Assembly (NCBI GenBank): GCA_020284085.1
Contig: JACEVL010000130.1
Coordinates: 886,001 to 950,000, forward strand
Length of the DNA: 64,000 bases
Origin: Aporrectodea caliginosa
Taxonomy: Eukaryota > Annelida > Clitellata > Crassiclitellata > Lumbricidae
Reading direction: 5' to 3'
Shown: positions 59,161 to 64,000 of the stretch, piece after piece
How positions within the stretch are numbered: the stretch's first letter is position 1
Layout: each line of letters opens with the position of its first letter
Made by a program: the position numbers and the translations under genes
The notes under the pieces: model-generated
Seen by the model: the letters and a program-made list of their open reading frames with translations, nothing else
Database searches by the model: none
Told to the model about the DNA's origin: nothing

Positions 59161-59691
59161 GTAAGACAATGAGCTCTTCAATTTGTCTACCTCCTACTCC
59201 TACTTTGACTCCTTACCTTCGTTCACTTTGTTCTCATAATCCTCACACTTCAACTCATCAACACATGTTAATTCCTTTTTTGAAATATCTATCTAGATTG
59301 GATCCTTATCTTTTTTAAATATCTATTTAGACGCGTTTATTGCTGATCAAGAATTATTTTGAAAATATGTAGTTGCAAATTAAGTTATTTTTTTAATCAA
59401 TTTTCGATTATTTACTTCATCGGTCTGACAAGAAGTCGTATTGTCTGGACAAATATTAAAAAGAACATGAGCTCTAATGAATATGACAATAACGTACATA
59501 TGGGTGATATAAATAGGTAAGTAGGTAGACAGACAGACAGACAGATGGAGAGGGGGAGTTAGGCAGAACCAGAGTGAGAACAAGACAAGTAGGGTGAGTC
59601 AGAGAAATGGAGATATAGCGGGAGTCACATAGTTCTCTGTATCAACTAATGACACCTGTTTGAGTTAAGAAGTGACGCTGTATGTTTGCAG

Positions 59692-59910
59692 ATCAATATT
59701 GCTACGGAGTCAGTTGTACTCCACCGAAGACATGCGTTGTTGATGCGGAGAATCGAACATCGTGTGGTTGCAACAAAGATTGCGGCAATTACTATTATCC
59801 CGTTTGTGGCTCTGATAACAAGACCTACGACAGCTACTGTCAGATGTACGCCGCCTTCTGCGAGGCAAACAAGAACGTCACGACCTACTACTACGGCGTC
59901 TGCTCCGAAG
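59692..59910 (+). CDS. Gene C module type e
   Basis: 73 codons, phase 1-1, acceptor TTTGCAG, donor GTCAGA. QYCYGVSCTPPKTC; loop CGNYYYPVCG, P1 Asn. Compared with gene A between the FOLN half and Cys5 it shows six amino-acid changes and only about three silent ones, two of them inside the loop. Sequon NVT. Confidence 0.92.
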
Positions 59911-60268
59911 GTCAGACTGACAGAATGTCTTTATGAGAGAGGAAGTAACTTGTGTAGCGCTGTCAATTGGCTTTCAACGACGCTATATTGCTGATTAGAT
60001 ATTGATGATGGTTTCTATTTCCACGATAAATCATAATGAATCGTATCGAAGCTGATATCCACAATGAACTAGTTTCGCGCATGTATGTATATGCATGTAT
60101 AATAATTGTATAGACGCACGTACACCTGTGTTTATATATAATTATATATATATGCGTATGTAGCTGGAAAATTTTATTGCGCGTTTTTTGCAGGTCTCAA
60201 TGGCACTGGGCATGACTGTTGAATGTCTAGTCTTATGCTAGGTAACAATTGATTTGCTGTTGTTCTAG

Positions 60269-60487
60269 GATCTAACTGTCAGGGAATCAATTGTCCCGAT
60301 GGAAAGCACTGTGACTCCCAACAACAGTCTGGACCCAAGTGCGTCTGTAACACATACTGTCCCAAGTTCTACAGTCCGGTCTGCGGCGCCAACAACAAGA
60401 CTTACAACAACTCTTGCGAACTCAAACGGGACGCTTGCCTCACCAACACTTCCATCTCAGTACGGTTCAGCAGAAGATGCGAAGAAG
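60269..60487 (+). CDS. Gene C module type f
   Basis: 73 codons, phase 1-1, acceptor TTGTTCTAG, donor GTAACC. GSNCQGINCPDGKHC; loop CPKFYSPVCG with P1 Lys conserved with gene A, the best candidate for a genuine trypsin-type inhibitory site. Sequon NTS. The following intron preserves the unoccupied site of the LINE at 3805. Confidence 0.92.
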
Positions 60488-60801
60488 GTAACCAAAATAT
60501 ATTGTGAAGTTGAAGGAGTAAAAAAGTTAACCCAAAGGTGCGACAAAGAATGCCCTCTGTTGCCTGGATGGGAAGGTACGAACGTAGGCAACTCACTCAG
60601 TTGTGTAAAGGAGGATGTTATCATAAAACAGCATCAATCGAATGTACGATCAAGGTTATCCAGGGATGTTTTTCTTATGAACCGTTAGCATCAGAGACTT
60701 TGCAAGTAAGACACACACACAAAAAATTATTGCCTGTGTCGGAGATTAGTACTCCATGTGTGTTTGTATTTGATATGCGGTGAGTGTTGTCTTCTTTGCA
60801 G

Positions 60802-61020
60802 GTCCAGGATGCAGCTACACCTATTGTCCCAACGGTCGAATTTGCGTAGTGGATGAGAGAAATCAACCAATGTGCGTCTGTTCCAAAGACTGCTACGCCG
60901 GATCAAATGAGGTCTGTGGTTCTGATAACAAGACTTACAGCAGCTCATGTTTCCTGAACAACGCTGCTTGTTTGACCAACAAAACCATCTGGGTGCAGCG
61001 CTATGAACAGTGCAAAGAAG
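60802..61020 (+). CDS. Gene C module type g
   Basis: 73 codons, phase 1-1, acceptor CTTTGCAG, donor GTCAGT. GPGCSYTYCPNGRIC; loop CYAGSNEVCG, P1 Ala. Sequon NKT. Two residues shorter than the gene A version. Confidence 0.92.
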
Positions 61021-61273
61021 GTCAGTCATTCATGGCAATTTTTGTGTTATTCCCATTTGATGTATACGAATGAATTTTGATCTAGTGATATATTTCGAGT
61101 GACATTTAAGTTTTTGTTGATCTAATCCTCCGACCATCATTTTACATACAAATCTGTCGATCTACCTTTCGGAATAAAAGAGATGATGTCAGCTGCTGTT
61201 GTTCTTTCTACTGGAATTTCTGTTTTTTCTTCGCGCGTTGTAAAGACTCTTCTTCTGTCTTTTTCTTCCGCAG

Positions 61274-61492
61274 ATAGTCCGTGCAACGGCGTCGTTTGTT
61301 CATGGGACAGATATTGCGATCTGGGTCCGAATGGTCGACCGATTTGTGTCTGTAACGAAAAGGAACAATGCTACGGATCTGCCGTCTGTGGCAGCGACAA
61401 CAAAACGTACAGCAACGTCTGTGAACTTCGGAAGCAGTCCTGCCTCAGTAGCTCCACCATCCTTTGGCTCTACTATGGCAAATGCGTCGAAG
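61274..61492 (+). CDS. Gene C module type h
   Basis: 73 codons, phase 1-1, acceptor TTTTTCTTCCGCAG, donor GTCAGT. DSPCNGVVCSWDRYC; CNEKEQC spacing of five and a short loop CYGSAVCG (five residues, P1 Gly), while gene A has CDKYATTVCG. The sequon before the last Cys is lost (SSSTILW). Confidence 0.92.
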
Positions 61493-61681
61493 GTCAGTAA
61501 GAATGCTATGATCTGCGACGATTTGATTGCTATAAACAGTATAAAGCCACAGTTTGCAACAATTAGACAGCGTAATGGCTCAAATACTTCATATAATTTT
61601 AAGTATTTTAGTGACATTCTTTGCTGTTTGCCCTAAAGGACGATGAGAGTTTTTTAGGTGAAGGATTTTTATGTTTTGTAG

Positions 61682-61900
61682 CCTCCATTTGCGACAGAGT
61701 ATCTTGTCCGCCGAACAAAAGATGTGCAGTTGATGAACGGAATCAGCCAACGTGTGTCTGCATCGATGAATGCGTCTTTTGTCAATCTCCGGTCTGTGGA
61801 AGCGACAATCGCACTTACAGCAACGATTGCGAGATGCAGAAGTCTGCTTGTCTTTCAAACAGGAATGTTACGCTGGCATACAGAGGAAAATGTGACAAAG
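61682..61900 (+). CDS. Gene C module type i, with an 11th cysteine
   Basis: 73 codons, phase 1-1, acceptor TTTTGTAG, donor GTATGT. ASICDRVSCPPNKRC; loop CVFCQSPVCG has an extra, unpaired Cys next to the presumed P1 Phe. Sequon NVT. The last exon of gene C inside the window. Confidence 0.92.
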
Positions 61901-62269
61901 GTATGTATAGCAATTAGGCTCTACATCTGCCGTCCATTTGAAAGATTCATGGTTGTATCAAGGGTTGCGATCACTTGCAGTTGCAGACTGTTGGTTCACA
62001 GGATCTCCTGTTTCGAATTCAGGTGCATTATCTCAAGGCGACTAATTGAGCGAAATTGATTATTGTGGCCTATAACGTATGATAAAATCTAATATATAAA
62101 GCAAAGTCTGTGACACACCTAAAGGCTCCGAAACGTAATTGTCTAGCGTTATGAAAATTTTACAAAACCTTTTTAAAAGCAGGCGTATTTTAACGCGACT
62201 ATTTTCAGCTCGCAGTTTACTTTAAATGCCGATATATAGACATTTTAAATTTCAACCATAAGAACCATT

Positions 62270-64000
62270 TGACGTGGAACCCCTTCGAACGACGACAGCT
62301 GATGCGCCTCCTCCGCAGTATTCACACACGGAAAACAGTTTTAGAGGTTTCCGCACAATTCTTGAAACGGAACTTCGTCAAATAATTGGATCTTCTAACA
62401 AAAAATCGTGTGAACTCGACCCTCTTCCCCCATTTGTCATGGTTATCATTTTAGATGATTTAGCTCCTTTTCTGGTTTATGTATTTAACAGATCACTCAC
62501 TGAAGGTTATCTTCCTGCCTCCCAAAAGCGGGTCATCGTTTTCCCGACTCTAAAGAAAAAAAATCTAGACCAAAATGCCTGTCAAAATTACCGGCCCATT
62601 TCCAATCTTTCGTTCCTCTCGAAGACCCTTGAGAGACTAGTTTCACTTCAGCTTCTTCCCTACTTTGAGCAAGCTGGACTTCTTTGAGCAAGCTGGGCAC
62701 TTTTTGATGTCTCTTCTGCTTTTGATATGGTGGATCATGAGATTCTGCTTCAGCAGCCCAATCTGGATTCAGGGGTCACCATTCCACAGAAACTGCTCTC
62801 TTATCCCTTCTGTCGGATATATATGTAGCTATTGACCAGTCTCACCTCTCTCTCTTGGCACTTTTTGATGTCTCTTCTGCTTTTGATATGGTGGATCATG
62901 AGATTCTGCTTCACCGATTACTGTTATCCTGTGGCCTTTCTGGTATTCCCCTCCTTTGGTTTAAATCCTACCTCACTGACCGCACACAGATGGTTGTCCT
63001 TGGAGACTCCAGGACTGAGTGGGTAGGGGTTAAATTTGACGTTCCCCAGGGTTCGGTACTCGGACATTGTCTTTACTGCCGACATCTCGCTCTTATTTTA
63101 TAAACACAGGGCAAATGGTCATCTTTATGCAGATGATACCCAGGCTTTCGTTCATGGTCCATCATCTGATCAACTATCATTAGTCCGTTCTATTGATTGT
63201 CTTGCTTCTGATCTTCACTACTGGATGTCGACTAACCGACTCTGCCTAAATGCTACAAAGACTCAGTTGGCTTTCAATTGCTGACTGAGAATTTCCCTGC
63301 CTACACATACTCTTCTAGTGTCCGTGACCTGGGTGTCACGCTTGACTCCTCCCTCACATTAACGGAACACATATCTAACCTGACTCGCTCCTGCTTCTTT
63401 CAACTGAGGCGTCTCAGAGCCATCAGACGTCTCTCCCTCTATCTTTACCACCATAGTACATGCGTTTATCTGTTCCCGACTTGACTACTGCAACTCACTT
63501 CTTATGGGCCTCGCGAAACAGCGTCTGTCTCCCCTTCAATCGGTCTTAAATGCTTCAGCTAGGCTCATAGCCCGACTCCCTAGCTTTTCGCATATCTCTT
63601 CATATATGCTTGATGTCTTGCACTGGCTTCCTATCACTGCGCGCATCCATTTTAAGATCCTCTTTCTAGTCTCAAAGGCGCAGCTGAGCAATGCCCCAAA
63701 GTATCTTTCTGACTATATGCGAAAGCCGTTATCTGCGACCTCATCTCGTTCCTTGCGCTCTGCTGATTGGCTAGATCTTTTTGTTCCTAGGACTAGGACT
63801 ACCTTGGCTCAACGCCGGGCATTTGCTGTGGTTGGTCCCTCTACTTGGAATAATCTTCCCCCCCCTCATTAAGGGCTAAACTAAAGACTAGTTTTTTCTC
63901 TTTGGCCTCTCGTTCTTTAAAGACGTTTCTTTTTCCCGGGGTTTTCGTGCTGAGAGCGCTTCTGAATAGTTATTCTGAGAGAAGGGCTATATAAATCTTT
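62270..64000 (+). pseudogene. CR1/L2-like LINE (family 2), long decayed copy
   Basis: Translation runs ELDPLPPFVM, NYRPISNLSFLSKTLERL, ALFDVSSAFDMVDHEILLHR, WFKSYLTDRTQMVVLGDSR, NGHLYADDTQAFVHG (YADD), MSTNRLCLNATKTQLAF, VRDLGVTLDSSLTLTEHI, LHWLPITARIHFKILFLV and STWNNLPPP. It closes with AGAGCGCTTCTGAATAGTTA at the window edge. Frame changes near 62685, 63090, 63285 and 63480. About 55 bp (GGCACTTTTTGATGTCTCTT onward) is duplicated at 62702 and 62855, which repeats the DVSSAFD block. Same family as 3805-4991. Confidence 0.88.

Larger units (their letters stand above)
51817..61900 (+). other. Gene C: follistatin/Kazal multi-module gene (3' end outside)
   Basis: The most complete member: TATA-like box, signal peptide, linker and nine modules a to i, all exons phase 1-1 with canonical AG acceptors and GT donors. 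By comparison with gene A, modules j and k should follow beyond 64 kb. The product should be secreted, N-glycosylated and act on extracellular proteases or ligands. Within the window it has no transmembrane or non-Kazal domain. Presumed P1 residues in order: Asp, Pro, Tyr, Tyr, Asn, Lys, Ala, Gly, Phe. Confidence 0.88.

Overview
The window looks like repeat-rich nuclear DNA from a marine invertebrate. The support is: single-domain coding exons separated by introns with GT..AG borders; many 5'-truncated non-LTR retrotransposons (LINEs) of CR1/L2-like and other groups, one with an N-terminal 2A peptide; hAT-type MITEs; a tRNA-derived SINE; long tetranucleotide satellites. I cannot name the species. 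2A-bearing LINEs are known from sea urchin, amphioxus, molluscs and cnidarians, so the phylum stays open.

The host genes are a tandem cluster, all on the + strand, encoding secreted proteins made of follistatin-like modules (an N-terminal FOLN/EGF-like half plus a Kazal half, 10 cysteines, about 73 residues). Every module is one exon with phase 1 at both ends. I find 23 such exons and sort them by sequence into types a to k. Gene A (3.0-21.1 kb; its 5' part is outside the window or lost) reads e-f-g-h-i-j-k1-k2-k3-k4. Gene B (37.6-50.4 kb) reads signal peptide, linker, a, b, d, e and carries damage: an AG-to-GG acceptor, a GC donor, Glu in the signal-peptide core, no exon c and nothing after e. 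Gene C (51.8 kb onward, leaving the window after 61.9 kb) reads signal peptide, linker, a-b-c-d-e-f-g-h-i. A TATA-like box lies 77-78 bp before the ATG in both B and C. Paralogous modules match closely except in the Kazal reactive loop, which varies in residues and length. This suggests diversifying protease inhibitors or ligand-binding modules.

Layout: 1-3.0 kb LINE relics, a GGAT/GATA/GACA satellite and a hAT MITE with a perfect 8-bp target duplication; 3.0-21.1 kb gene A with LINE, SINE and MITE insertions in its introns; 21.2-23.4 kb a second hAT MITE holding a minisatellite; 24.4-24.75 kb a possible terminal exon of gene A; 24.8-37.5 kb intergenic LINE, SINE and MITE relics, including a decayed 2A LINE on the - strand; 37.6-50.4 kb gene B, interrupted by a nearly complete 3.8-kb 2A LINE; 51.0-51.6 kb an intact intronless 190-residue ORF on the - strand, of a type I cannot assign; 51.8-61.9 kb gene C; 62.3-64 kb a LINE relic. 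Because A, B and C are duplicates, several insertions have an 'empty site' in a sister copy, which fixes their ends and relative age.
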